DNA of 64,000 bases from Lachnospiraceae bacterium A2 (GTDB lineage Bacteria; Bacillota; Clostridia; Lachnospirales; Lachnospiraceae), in NCBI GenBank assembly GCA_000403315.2, contig KE159639.1, positions 518,132 through 582,131 of the forward strand. Direction: 5' to 3'. The position numbers and the translations under genes are program-made. This document shows, piece by piece, positions 34,618 to 45,100 of this stretch (its first letter is position 1; each line of letters opens with the position of its first letter). Under the pieces are notes generated by a model. The model worked only from the letters and a program-made list of their open reading frames with translations. It made no database searches and was not told the origin of the DNA.

Positions 34618-35998
34618 TCTGCATACCTCCTGTTATCTGTTCCAGTTCGCCAACCAAATACAAGGAACCTGCGCAAAACAGTTTCTGGCCCGGTTTCCTG
34701 CATGAGAGCGCATATGCAAAGGCCTGGCTGGCATCCTCAATCCCTGTCACTTTTACCTCCTGCCGCTTAAGCTCCCCAGAACCTGCGCCCCTAGTTTCTG
34801 GGCTGGCTGTTCCCGGCATTTGCGCCCCGCCGTCCCCCATCGCATCCCGGAATGCATTCTCCAGTTCCTGGCAGGTAACCCCACGGCTGCCGGCGGCTAC
34901 GGTAACGATAATTTCATCCCAATTCCCATCCGAAAGCAGCCGTTTTGCCGCCCCGGCATAATCTTTTTCCTTCACCATGGAAAACAGTAAAACAGCAGAT
35001 TCCCCTGTAATCTGCTTCACTGCCTCCAAAAATTTTTCAATTCCTGACAGGTTATGCGCCCCGTCAAAATATACCCCCGGCAGCGCTTCCTGCATCCTTC
35101 CCTTCCAGACTGCCGCAGCCATCCCTTGCTTCGCTGCTTCCCTTGCAATCCCTTCTGTTTCCATCAGGCATTCCAGCGCCTGCCATGCCACTGCCCCATT
35201 CTGCGCCTGGTAAGGAGCCCCGGACGGGACGGAAACTTTAGTAACATAATAACCAGAATCATAAGAAAAATCAATCTTTTTTCCTGTGTTTAATAAAATT
35301 TTAATTTTCTCAGGCCGTACCGGATAGGCTTTACAGCCTAATAAATCCGCCCTTTTTCGGATGGTTTCCTCCGCTTCCGGCTCGGAAGCATCGTATACAA
35401 CCGGCACGCCCTGCTTTAGGATCCCTGCCTTTTCCGCTGCAATCTGCCCCAATGTATCTCCAAGAATCTCGGTATGTTCTAAACTGATGGAGGTAATCAC
35501 CGTAAGGATGGGCCGCCCTACAATGTTTGTGGCGTCCAGACGCCCGCCAAGGCCTGTTTCCAGCACCGCATATTCCACCTGCTTCCGGGCAAAAATCACC
35601 ATGCCTATTGCAAAAACATATTCGAAAAATGTAGGGTGGGGCAGCCCCTCCTCTACCATGGCAAACGCTGCCTGCCCGGCCTGTTCTGCCGCCCAGACAA
35701 AATCCTGCCTGCTGCATGGCTTCCCTTCCAGCGCAAACCGTTCTTCCAAATGCATCAGGTGGGGGGAAGTAAAAAGCCCTGTTTTCTTCCCTGCTGCCCG
35801 GAGCGCGCTTTCCAGAAAAGCGCAGACGCTGCCTTTCCCATTGCTCCCAGCCACATGGATGACTTTGAACTGTTCCTGCGGGTTCCCCAAGCGCCTTAAA
35901 AATTCCCTTGTATGGCTCAGTGAATTTTTGCTGGTGAATTTAGGGATTTCTAAAATTTTTCCAACAGTTTTTTCGTAAATTCCTGTATAAGTTTCCAT
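34610..35998 (-). CDS. folC: Folylpolyglutamate/dihydrofolate synthase
   Basis: Starting at the ATG at 35,998 (METYTGIYEKTVGKILEI), behind AGAGGTG, the protein has 462 residues; a longer frame upstream is less likely. The Mur-ligase-type P-loop HVAGSNGKGSV lies at 48-58. Then GLFTSPHLMHLEERF, the ETGLGGRLDATN motif, SLEHTEILGDTLGQIAAEKA and YFDGAHN. It adds glutamate to folates. A low-complexity stretch (GDGGAQMPGTASPETRGAGS) is inserted before the last helices, an unusual local expansion. Confidence 0.94.
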   Translation of the reverse strand: METYTGIYEKTVGKILEIPKFTSKNSLSHTREFLRRLGNPQEQFKVIHVAGSNGKGSVCAFLESALRAAGKKTGLFTSPHLMHLEERFALEGKPCSRQDFVWAAEQAGQAAFAMVEEGLPHPTFFEYVFAIGMVIFARKQVEYAVLETGLGGRLDATNIVGRPILTVITSISLEHTEILGDTLGQIAAEKAGILKQGVPVVYDASEPEAEETIRKRADLLGCKAYPVRPEKIKILLNTGKKIDFSYDSGYYVTKVSVPSGAPYQAQNGAVAWQALECLMETEGIAREAAKQGMAAAVWKGRMQEALPGVYFDGAHNLSGIEKFLEAVKQITGESAVLLFSMVKEKDYAGAAKRLLSDGNWDEIIVTVAAGSRGVTCQELENAFRDAMGDGGAQMPGTASPETRGAGSGELKRQEVKVTGIEDASQAFAYALSCRKPGQKLFCAGSLYLVGELEQITGGMQND

Positions 35999-36189
35999 TC
36001 TCGGCTGCACCTCTTCCAGAATCCCCCAGAACCCATCCTGCCATAACAAAAGCAAATCTGTAAAATATGCCGCATGGTATACTGGGAACCCTTCATACCC
36101 CACCTATTATAATATAGTAACGTATTGAAATCCAGACTTATTTTACCATATCGCCAATTTTTCGTATGACACCATTTTACAAAGATGCT

Positions 36190-36517
36190 CTTGATACCCT
36201 AATCCTATAGAATAAAAAAGAATGCGCACAGCGCATTCTCCGCGCGCGAGCGGATTGCGCAGCAATAAATTTCCTCTCTGCGAGCTGCGCATCCTTGCGG
36301 AGCATTTTGCTTTATAGGACGCAATTTCCTATAAGGTAAAAAAACTGCCCCACCAAGAAAAATACTGGAAAGCACCGTACATCCCCTTAAAACTCCTCTA
36401 TACTGTGCCTTATATGTATCCTTCTTGCTGGGGCAGCCTATGCCACAGCAATCTTTTTTATTCTATAGGAAAGACCTTGTCACGCCAAAGCGTGAAAGTA
36501 TCTTTCCTATAGAATAA
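36190..36517. repeat. Cluster of dispersed palindromic repeats between fapA-like gene and folC
   Basis: This gap contains, in order, GATACCCTAATCCTATAG (36,190, end of repeat R6), an R2 unit of GAATGCGCACAGCGCATTC type (36,214-36,299), the R1 tail module CATCCTTGCGGAGCATTTTG (about 36,290), an R4-like unit bounded by TGCCCC/GGGGCA (36,345-36,436), and an R3 hairpin (36,458-36,517) with CTATAGGAAAGA arms. Further palindromes follow to 36,600. No gene is seen. Confidence 0.7.
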
Positions 36518-36634
36518 AAAAGCTTTTATCGCACTGCGGCGGATATGAAATCTGTCGCAAAGCGACCCGCCGCAGGCGGAGAATCCTGCAAAGCAGGATT
36601 CTTTTTTATAAGGTTCCTACCTGACTGCTATCAT

Positions 36635-37990
36635 TTACAGGGCGCACATAATTATCTTATCTGCCTGCCTTGTGAATTCCAGCTTTTCCTGCATTTCCTT
36701 CACGCCTACTTCCAATTCGTCGATTTCCACCCGCACGCCTGGATAAACATAGCCGATAACACGGATGGTGGCGCCCTTCGCCCGTTCTAACTGGTCTTCC
36801 AGCTTCTCAAGCTCTGCGGTGTCTTCTGCCAACAGGGCGGTATCCCTAATTTTTACCCGTAAGAGATCTGTCCTCCTTGGGTCGTTTTTCACATCCTTCA
36901 ATATTTTTAAGCCGTTCTCAATTTTCTCAAGGTTGGCTTTCTCTACTTCAATTTTGCTCCGCAGCACGCCAATCCTGCGCCGTACGGATGCATCGTTCCC
37001 GATCCGGACCTGCGTATTGACTTCCCCATCGCTGCCTAAGGTATGGACTGCAATCCCCTGGATGGCCCCTACCCTGCCGCCTACGATACTGGCCTTCTTC
37101 CCGTCCAAAATGATGCTTTCCCCACAGGACACCTGGCAGTTCAGGAATACGTCTGCCTGAATGGATCCATTGGCATGGACCCTTGTATACTCGAAAAATT
37201 TTGCTGAAATATTCCCTCTTGTGGTAATGCTTGCGCGGGATGCACCCATGACGCCGCTCCGGAGCACAATGTCCTTGCCTGCTTCAATCTGGGCGCCTTC
37301 CACCACGCCGTCAATGGTAATCGTCCCTGTGGCCTTCACGGACACCCCGCTGCAGACCCCGCCATGGACAACCACATCCCCGCGGAAATCAATGTTCCCT
37401 ATGGACAAGTCCACATCTCCCTGGACTTCATAGACCGGGAGAATCACAATACGTTCGTTGGTCATCTCAATCTTGCCGTCCATCAGGGAAGTATACACCA
37501 ATCCATCCTCTGAACGCTCAAACCCCTTGCCGCGCAGCGGGATCAAATCCCTGCCGCGCTTGGCAATCAAAGGTTTCCCTTTCACGTCCATGCCGTCTAC
37601 GCCGGGAACTGCCGGATGGTACACGGCAATTTCCTGCCCTTCTGTTACAATTTCCACCATTTTAATGCTCCAGTAATCTACGGAGCCGTCTGGGCGGACC
37701 TTCGGCTGTTTGCTGAAATTCATGTCAAATTTATATTCATAAAAACCAGCCACGCCATCCTTCGATTCGGTGCCCTCTGCAATGAGCACTTCCTCATTAT
37801 ATATCTGCCTGTCTATTGCTTCTTGGATCTTATCTTCCTGAATCCCATATACTACACCACTGGCCTGTAACGCCTCTGTCACATTACTTATTGTATAGCT
37901 TTCCAGTTCGGGACCAGGCAGATATAAATAAGCTTTCATGTTGTCATGACTGACTCGAATTTGAGGTTCATTTATAGTCAAAGCTGCCAT
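36635..37990 (-). CDS. FapA/DUF342-family protein
   Basis: A 451-residue protein. The N-terminal half carries the FapA core (VYHPAVPGVDGMDVKGKPLI near 130), followed by a right-handed beta-helix-like region rich in V/I/G turns (GNIDFRGDVVVHGGVCSGVS, GVVEGAQIEAGKDIVLRSGV) and a C-terminal coiled coil (about 345-420). FapA-type proteins are cytosolic or cell-surface-associated polymerising proteins of uncertain role, and some help sporulation or motility. It is a lone gene, with repeats on both sides. Confidence 0.9.
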   Translation of the reverse strand: MAALTINEPQIRVSHDNMKAYLYLPGPELESYTISNVTEALQASGVVYGIQEDKIQEAIDRQIYNEEVLIAEGTESKDGVAGFYEYKFDMNFSKQPKVRPDGSVDYWSIKMVEIVTEGQEIAVYHPAVPGVDGMDVKGKPLIAKRGRDLIPLRGKGFERSEDGLVYTSLMDGKIEMTNERIVILPVYEVQGDVDLSIGNIDFRGDVVVHGGVCSGVSVKATGTITIDGVVEGAQIEAGKDIVLRSGVMGASRASITTRGNISAKFFEYTRVHANGSIQADVFLNCQVSCGESIILDGKKASIVGGRVGAIQGIAVHTLGSDGEVNTQVRIGNDASVRRRIGVLRSKIEVEKANLEKIENGLKILKDVKNDPRRTDLLRVKIRDTALLAEDTAELEKLEDQLERAKGATIRVIGYVYPGVRVEIDELEVGVKEMQEKLEFTRQADKIIMCAL

Positions 37991-38108
37991 GATTGATTCC
38001 CCCTTGCTTGGAATTTTGGTTAAAGATTATTATATACACTATAGTACCAAGTTTTGCGTCTTATTTCAACATATTTATGCAAATTTCAGAAATAAAATAT
38101 TTTCCAAA

Positions 38109-38172
38109 GTTACTGTATTGGCCTGTAGCCGTGCAGCACAGTGCACGGCTCAGGAGTGAACAGTAACTTTCC
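38109..38172. repeat. Palindromic repeat upstream of the valS stop
   Basis: AAAGTTACTGT and ACAGTAACTTT form an outer stem around an inner GCCGTGCA/TGCACGGC stem. A larger relative with GTAACAGTTCAGCC arms is at 55,855-55,998. It probably also terminates valS transcription. Confidence 0.6.
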
Positions 38173-38177
38173 AAACC

Positions 38178-40829
38178 CTACTGTGCCATCTGCTGTAAAC
38201 GTTCCTCCACCTGGGCCATCATCTGTTCATATTTTGCAAGCTTTTCTTTTTCTTCCTGTACCTTAGCTTCCGGCGCTTTGCTTAAAAATTTTTCATTTGA
38301 CAGCATTCCCTTGGAGCGGGCAAGCTCTTTTTCTAATTTTTCTTTTTCTTTCCGGAGGCGGTCTTTTTCCTTTTCGAAATCCACAAGGTCTTCTAAAGGC
38401 AGATATGCCACCGCCCCTGGGATCACGATGGAAACTGCGTCCTCCCCGATTCCTGCCTTATCCTGCTGCACATGGATTTCGCTTGCATTCGCAAGCAGGC
38501 TGTAAGCCCCTTTCATGGCCTGGAAGGTTTCCTGCAGGGGCTCGTCTTCCGTTACGATAAATACCTTGGCTTTCCTTGCGTTTGGCACATCCATTTCCGC
38601 CCGGATATTGCGGATTCCTTTTACAAGCCCTTTTACATGCTCCACTGCTTCTTCCGCTTCCGGGAAATTCCAGGCTTCCTGGTAGGCTGGCCACTGGGAA
38701 AGCATAATGGTTTCCTCGTCTTCCTGCAAGGTGCAGAAAATTTCTTCCGTAATAAAGGGCATGTAAGGATGCAGCAGCTTCAGCCCTTGGATCAGCACAG
38801 TCTTTAAAGTCCACATGGCTACCTTGGCAGATTCCGGGTCCTCATCCTTTTTAAAGGTCCTTGTCTTGGAAATTTCAATGTACCAGTCGCAGAACTCATC
38901 CCAAATAAAATCATACACCTTCTGCACTGCAATTCCAAGTTCAAATTTATCCATATTTTCCGTAACATCTGCCGCCAATGTATTCACTTTGGACAAAATC
39001 CATTGGTCCTCCGGCGCAAGCTGGCCTGGGGCAGGGGTTTCTAACTTCCAATCCCCAAGGTTCATCAGGATAAAACGCGACGCATTCCATATTTTATTTG
39101 CAAAATTCCGGGAAGATTCCACCCGTTCCCAGTAAAACCGCATATCATTCCCCGGCGCGTTCCCAGTAACCAGCGTCAGCCGCAACGCATCTGCGCCGTA
39201 CTTGTCAATCACCTCCAGCGGGTCAATGCCGTTCCCAAGGGATTTGCTCATTTTCCGCCCCTGGGAATCCCGGATTAAGCCGTGGAACAGCACTGTATGG
39301 AAAGGCTTTTCCCCCATCTGCTCGTAGCCGGAAAAAATCATGCGGATCACCCAGAAGAAAATAATGTCATACCCTGTCACCAGCACGTCATTGGGATAGA
39401 AATAATCCAATTCCTCCGTCTTTTCGGGCCATCCCAACGTGGAGAAAGGCCACAATGCAGAAGAAAACCATGTGTCTAAGGTATCTTCGTCCTGTTCCAT
39501 ATGGGTACAGCCGCATTTGGGGCATTTCCCAGGATTTTCCCTTGCCACCACCAGTTCCCCGCAGTCCTGGCAGTAGTATGCGGGAATCCTGTGCCCCCAC
39601 CAAAGCTGGCGGGAAATGCACCAGTCCCTGATATTGTCTGTCCAGTTAAAATAAATTTTCTCCATCCGTTCCGGGAGCAAGGTTACCTCGCCTTTCCTTA
39701 CTGCTTCTGCCGCAGGCTGAATCAGCTCGTCCATTTTCACGAACCACTGCTGTTTTACCATAGGCTCCACGGTAGTATTGCAGCGGTCATGGGTCCCAAC
39801 ATTGTGGGAATGGGGCACAACCTTTACAAGAAGCCCCTGCTCCTCCAATTCCTGCACCATCAGCTTCCTTGCTTCGTAGCGGTCCATGCCTTCGTATTTG
39901 CCGCCATTTTTATTGACTGTAGCATCGTCGTTAAGCACGTTGATTTCCGGCAGGTTATGGCGTTTCCCTACCTCAAAGTCGTTGGGGTCGTGGGCTGGGG
40001 TAATCTTTACGCAGCCAGTCCCAAATTCTTTGTCCACATAATGGTCTGCCACAACCGGAATTTCCCGGCCAACCAGCGGCAGGATCAAAGTTTTTCCGAT
40101 AATGTCCTGATACCGCCCATCCTCTGGGTTTACCGCCACCGCCGTATCGCCCAAAAGCGTTTCGGGCCTTGTGGTGGCAATTTCCACAAAACGCCCGTCC
40201 TCCCCTTTCACAGGGTAATTGATATGCCAGAAGTACCCATCCTGTTCCTCGTGCTCCACTTCCGCATCCGAAATAGAGGTCTTGCACACCGGGCACCAGT
40301 TGACAATCCGGGAGCCTTTGTAAATCAGCCCCTTTTCATATAATTTAATAAATACCTCCTGCACTGCATGGGAACAGCCCTCGTCCATGGTAAAACGCTC
40401 CCTGTCCCAGTCTGCGGAGGAACCCATTTTCTTTAACTGCCTGACAATCCTCCCGCCGTATTCTTCCTTCCATTCCCAGACTTTTTCAAGGAACCCTTCC
40501 CGGCCTAATTCTTTCTTGTCAATGCCCTGCGCCTTCAGGGACTCAATCACTTTTACCTCCGTGGAAATGGAAGCATGGTCCGTGCCCGGCTGCCAGAGGG
40601 CGTTGTAGCCCTGCATCCGCTTGTAGCGGATTAAAATATCCTGCATGGTGTTGTCCAGGGCATGGCCCATATGGAGCTGCCCAGTGATATTGGGCGGGGG
40701 CATCACAATGGTAAAGGGTTTCTTGCTCCTGTCCACTTCGGCGTGGAAATATTTATGTTCTTCCCAGTTCTGGTAGATACGGTCTTCGATGGATTTCGGG
40801 TCGTAAGTTTTGGCTAATTCTTTTTTCAT
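38178..40829 (-). CDS. valS: Valine--tRNA ligase
   Basis: The ATG at 40,829 follows AAAGGAG and gives 883 residues. Class I signature [15 protein letters not shown] (HMGH at 53-56) and KMSKSLGNG near 526 are present, together with the editing domain ([17 protein letters not shown]) and a C-terminal coiled-coil arm. A T-box leader 240 bases upstream controls it. A zinc-ribbon-like segment ([20 protein letters not shown]) is present, as in some clostridial ValRS. Confidence 0.97.
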   Translation of the reverse strand: MKKELAKTYDPKSIEDRIYQNWEEHKYFHAEVDRSKKPFTIVMPPPNITGQLHMGHALDNTMQDILIRYKRMQGYNALWQPGTDHASISTEVKVIESLKAQGIDKKELGREGFLEKVWEWKEEYGGRIVRQLKKMGSSADWDRERFTMDEGCSHAVQEVFIKLYEKGLIYKGSRIVNWCPVCKTSISDAEVEHEEQDGYFWHINYPVKGEDGRFVEIATTRPETLLGDTAVAVNPEDGRYQDIIGKTLILPLVGREIPVVADHYVDKEFGTGCVKITPAHDPNDFEVGKRHNLPEINVLNDDATVNKNGGKYEGMDRYEARKLMVQELEEQGLLVKVVPHSHNVGTHDRCNTTVEPMVKQQWFVKMDELIQPAAEAVRKGEVTLLPERMEKIYFNWTDNIRDWCISRQLWWGHRIPAYYCQDCGELVVARENPGKCPKCGCTHMEQDEDTLDTWFSSALWPFSTLGWPEKTEELDYFYPNDVLVTGYDIIFFWVIRMIFSGYEQMGEKPFHTVLFHGLIRDSQGRKMSKSLGNGIDPLEVIDKYGADALRLTLVTGNAPGNDMRFYWERVESSRNFANKIWNASRFILMNLGDWKLETPAPGQLAPEDQWILSKVNTLAADVTENMDKFELGIAVQKVYDFIWDEFCDWYIEISKTRTFKKDEDPESAKVAMWTLKTVLIQGLKLLHPYMPFITEEIFCTLQEDEETIMLSQWPAYQEAWNFPEAEEAVEHVKGLVKGIRNIRAEMDVPNARKAKVFIVTEDEPLQETFQAMKGAYSLLANASEIHVQQDKAGIGEDAVSIVIPGAVAYLPLEDLVDFEKEKDRLRKEKEKLEKELARSKGMLSNEKFLSKAPEAKVQEEKEKLAKYEQMMAQVEERLQQMAQ

Positions 40830-40854
40830 GGATCTTCTCCTTTTCTGTTTCTGA

Positions 40855-41072
40855 TAGAACAAAGTGGGCAACGTCTTTTTTATAGAAGAACAAAGTGGGC
40901 AAGCCCACTTCAGCTCCCCGAACCCCTCACTCATGAGGGGCTTGGACACTTTGCTGCGCCGAGTGCGGTCACGCAGTGACATCTTCTATTCGCACGAGTG
41001 TGCATATTATATTTTATCTTATAGGAAAGATACTTTCACGCTTTAGCGTGACATGATCTTTCCTATAAGATA
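40855..41072. repeat. Dispersed repeats R1 copy B and R3 hairpin between T-box and valS
   Basis: AGAACAAAGTGGGCAA occurs at 40,855 and again at 40,886, the second followed by a full R1 unit to about 41,012. The R3 hairpin, with TTATCTTATAGGAAAGAT arms and an inner TTTCACGC/GCGTGA stem, covers 41,014-41,072. Both lie inside the valS leader. Confidence 0.75.
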
Positions 41073-41420
41073 AAAAAACCCTTTACCATAATCGGTAAAG
41101 GGCGAATGATCGCGGTACCACCTTTGTTCATGCTATCCTTGCTAAATGCACATCTCTTAATCCGATAACGGGGATTAGCCGGGAACGCCTACTGATAGCA
41201 GAACCCTGCCATCCCATTCAGCCTTCCGGTTCAAAAGCTACTTCTGCAGTCCTTATCCTGGGGCAGCCTTCCAGCCTAGCATACTGACACGTTTCTATTT
41301 AGCGGGATTACTTGCCTAATTATAAATGTGCCAGCACGCCAGGGCCGCCCTCTCTGTCAGGAGTTTGCTGCTTACTCCTCTTTCTCATTACCTTTATCTG
41401 TTACATGGTTTCTGTACATT
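41072..41420 (-). ncRNA. T-box riboswitch (valine)
   Basis: On the minus strand the antiterminator core AGGTGGTACCGCG lies at 41,111-41,123. It is followed by the terminator hairpin CCCTTTACC-GATTAT-GGTAAAGGG (41,102-41,079) and a seven-T run. The 5' part has the AGAGAG motif and Stem I helices. A GUA triplet at 41,284-41,282 lies next to the CTGACA/TGTCAG helix where the specifier is expected, matching valine and the tRNA-Val(TAC) in this window. Uncharged tRNA-Val would favour readthrough into valS. Confidence 0.88.
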
Positions 41421-41451
41421 GTAAAATCTTATGCTAAAAATGTCAAGTGGT

Positions 41452-42096
41452 TCAATTCAGTAATTTTATTATATTTTTATAAACGGACTGCCTTGCTTCC
41501 TCCTGGTCCACCTCCATCATAAATTCCCGGTTGGCCAGGAAAAAGGCATAGACCGCAAACTGGGAGAGGATGGCGCTCCAGACCTTATATACATTCCGCT
41601 CCTGCACCAGCCCCCTGTCCGCTGCAAGCTCCAGCAGCTTTACCGTCATGCTTTTGGCAAAAGCGCATCCTTCCTTCTGCTTCTCCAGCCCTGCCAGAAG
41701 GCCTTTCCCGGTAATGGTACGGTCGCTTAAGATTTTTTCCAGCAGCGCAAACCCGTTGTATTTTTTTGTTGTAGCTTCCAGCATATCCAGGCCCTGGAAA
41801 ATAATTTCCTGAAAGCTCTGCCCTTTCTCAATCAGCTCTGCAATAATTGCAATGTGCTTTGACGCTTCGTAGCGGATGGCGCCTACGATCATTTCTTCCT
41901 TTGTGGAAAAATATTCATAGGCAGTGCCTTTGCCGATCCCAGCCTTTGCAGTGATTTCCGATACTTTCAGCGTGCCCAGCTCCCGGCCGGAAGCAAACAG
42001 CTCCAGCACTGCTTCATACATAGCCTTTACCTTGGGCGGATACTGTTTTTCCAGTTCCTGCAAAACATAATCTTTTTCCCTATTCCCAGTTCCCAT
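41452..42096 (-). CDS. TetR/AcrR-family regulator of the adjacent efflux pump
   Basis: A 214-residue protein. The N-terminal TetR DNA-binding domain (about 20-70) has LKVSEITAKAGIGKGTAYEY followed by FSTKEEM. The rest is a helical ligand-binding domain. It lies 42 bases after the RND transporter gene and is probably in the same transcript. The palindrome at the transporter promoter (46,452-46,465) is its likely operator, giving feedback control. Confidence 0.9.
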   Translation of the reverse strand: MGTGNREKDYVLQELEKQYPPKVKAMYEAVLELFASGRELGTLKVSEITAKAGIGKGTAYEYFSTKEEMIVGAIRYEASKHIAIIAELIEKGQSFQEIIFQGLDMLEATTKKYNGFALLEKILSDRTITGKGLLAGLEKQKEGCAFAKSMTVKLLELAADRGLVQERNVYKVWSAILSQFAVYAFFLANREFMMEVDQEEARQSVYKNIIKLLN

Positions 42097-42138
42097 AGCT
42101 TCCTTCCCCCGCAGCTTTTTCCTTCCAACTATTTTTCT

Positions 42139-45100
42139 TTAAATTTCTTCTTCCACCATGCTCTTATTGCTGTAGAACAAGTCGTAAATGCATGGCACGA
42201 CCACCAGCGTCATCAGGGTCCCGTAAATCATGCCCCCGATTGTCACCACTGCCATCGGCCGGGACATATCCGATCCCATGTCGTTCCCAAATGCAGTCGT
42301 CGACATTGCCAATATGGTAGTCATGGCCGTCATCAGGATTGGCCTGAGCCTGGTCTTCCCGGCAGTTACAATGGCTTCCCGCTTCTCCATGCCTTCTTTC
42401 CTGAGCTGGTTGATATATTCCACCATTACGATACCATTATTTACAATAATCCCCACCAGCATAATAAACCCAATCATGGAAATAATGCTGATTTCATTGT
42501 TGGTAATGAACAGGGCCAAGAACCCTCCCGTCAGCGCAAGGGGGATCGTAAACAAAATGATAAACGGCGCTTTCAGCGACTGGAACTGCGCCACCATAAT
42601 CAGGTAGATAAACGCCACTGCCAAAACCAGCATAAGCATAAGCTGCCCCATGGCTTCGTTGATGGTTTCATTTTCCCCTGTCATCTCTATGGTGTAGCCT
42701 TCCGGGAGCTTATATCCGTCAACGGCCTTCTCCACGGCAGCCCCAACCAGCCCTACATTATACCCGTCTGCAATCGCCGCGCTTACCGTCACATACCGCT
42801 CCTGCCCGTCGCGGCTGATGGAAGTAAGGCTTTCCATTTCCTCAAATTTTGCAATTTTGGAAAGGGAAATTTCCTGCTCCTTCCCATCTTCCTTATCCGT
42901 GTAGGTAAACGTCAGTTTTTTCAGGCTGTCAATGGAAGCTTCGCTCTGCTCCACGCTTTCCAGATATACATCGTAATCCTTAATGTCTGTAGAAATCGTA
43001 GCGTCCGACGTATCCTTTTCCATCTGCGCATAGACAAGCTGGTAAACCTGCGCCACAGTCATCCCGTATTCCGCTGCTTTTTCCTTATCCACGGTAATGC
43101 GGAACTCCCGTTCTGTTTCTTCCATGCCGTCCGAAACCTCAGAAGTCCCCTCTACCCTTCCTACTACCTCGGAAACCTCTGCGGCAATTTTTTGCAGCTT
43201 ATCCAGGTCGCGCCCTTTGATGCGGACGGAAATCCCTTCCCCCGCCAGCGCGCCCATGTCCATGTTAGAACTGCTGATGCTGATCTCCCCTTCCATATCT
43301 TTGGTCAGCTCTGTAATCTGTTTTGTAATCTCGGCATTGGTAAGGGTTTTGTCTTCTTTTAAAATAATATAAAGGCTGACGCTGTTCCCTCCGCTGCCGC
43401 CGCCCATCATGCTTGCGGCCATTCCTCCGCCGCCGGCCATGGCCCCTATGGAATCCACATCCTCAATGGTATTGATCTGCTCTGTCACCTTGTCTGCCAG
43501 CTCACATGCTTCTGCAAAATCTGCATTGTCCGGCGGCGTAACCGTTACGGACATCTGGGTGCTTTCCATATCCGGCATAAATACCGTGCCTTTGGAAAGA
43601 GCAGCCTTTGCACTGACAGCCAAAAGCCCTGCCATTACCAGGATTACCACTGGCTTTATACGGAGCAGCTTTTCCAGCGCCCCGCCGTAAACCTCCTGGA
43701 ACCCTTCAAACCATGGGTGCTTCGTTTCCTTGGTCTTTTTCAGCATTTTCGCCCCCATCATAGGCACGAATGTCAATGCAATCAGAAGGCTTGCAAGGAG
43801 GGAATAGGCAATGGTCAAGCCCATGTCCACAAAAAGCTGCCGGGTAATCCCTTCCGTAAACACAATTGGCGCAAATACGCACACTGTCGTCAGGGTGGAC
43901 GCCGTAATCGCCCCGCCTACCTGCTTCGCCCCTTCCACGGCTGCCTTCCGGGAGGAGCTGCCTTCGTTCCTCATACGGTAAATATTTTCAATTACCACAA
44001 TGGAATTGTCCACCAGCATACCAATGCCCAGGGCTAAGCCGGACAGGGAGATCAGGTTCAGCGTCACGCCGCTGAAATACATCAGCACCACCGCAAAGAT
44101 TACGGAAATCGGGATGGAAACTGCGATTACCAGCGTTGGGCGGATATCCTTCAAAAACAGCAGCAGGATAATAATTGCAAGGGCTGCGCCGTAAACCATA
44201 TTGTTCAGCACAGAATCCACAATCATGTCTATGTAAATCCCCTGGTCCATCAGCACGGACACATTCAGGTTTTCATTATTTTTCTTTAAGCTGTCAAACT
44301 TATGATAGACCCGCTGGACCACATCCCCGGTGGAATACCCTGTCTGTTTTTCTATGGAAAGCATAACTCCCGGCTTCCCGTTCAGTTTTGCATACGATTC
44401 CCCGGAATTGTCCACCACCGTAATGTCCGCCACGTCCGACATATGGATAATGTCCACGCCGTCCATGCCAAGGTCCATCAGCACCATATCCTTTAAGGCG
44501 TCCACGCTGTCCACTGCATCCCCCACGCGCACCATAAACCGCTCGCCTTCGTCCGTAATGTACCCCGCCGGCATGGAAAAATTCTGTGCGGTCAGGATAT
44601 TCGTCAAGGTTTCCATCGTAAGGATGTTGTTCAAATCCGCAGCGTCATAAGCATCTTTCTTCGTGTCCTCAAAGGTTTCCTTCGATTCCTTTAGCTTTTC
44701 TTCCCCGCTGGCAAGCTGGGCAGATGCGCTCCCCATTTCCACCGCCCCTGTAATCTGGCTCTGGTTTAAGGTAGCCAGCGTGTCATTGATGGTGGTTTTC
44801 CCTTCCGCAACGCTGGCAAGCCCTGCCTCAATGGCGGCTATTCCCCCATTAATCTGGACAACCCCCTGCTCAGCCTGTGTAATGGCTTTGGAAAGGTAGG
44901 ATACAAGCTGCTTGTCTGAAGCGTCCGCTTTCAGGGTGCTGCCTTCCTGCGCTGCCAGTTCAGACTTAATGGCGGCAAGGGCCCCTTCCACTTGGGCAAG
45001 CTGCCCCTCTAGCTGCTCTAATTGGGGGCGCATTTTTCCCAGCGCTTCTTCTATCTGGGCTTTCCCGCCCTCCATCTCGGCAATTTTGCCCGGCAGCTGT

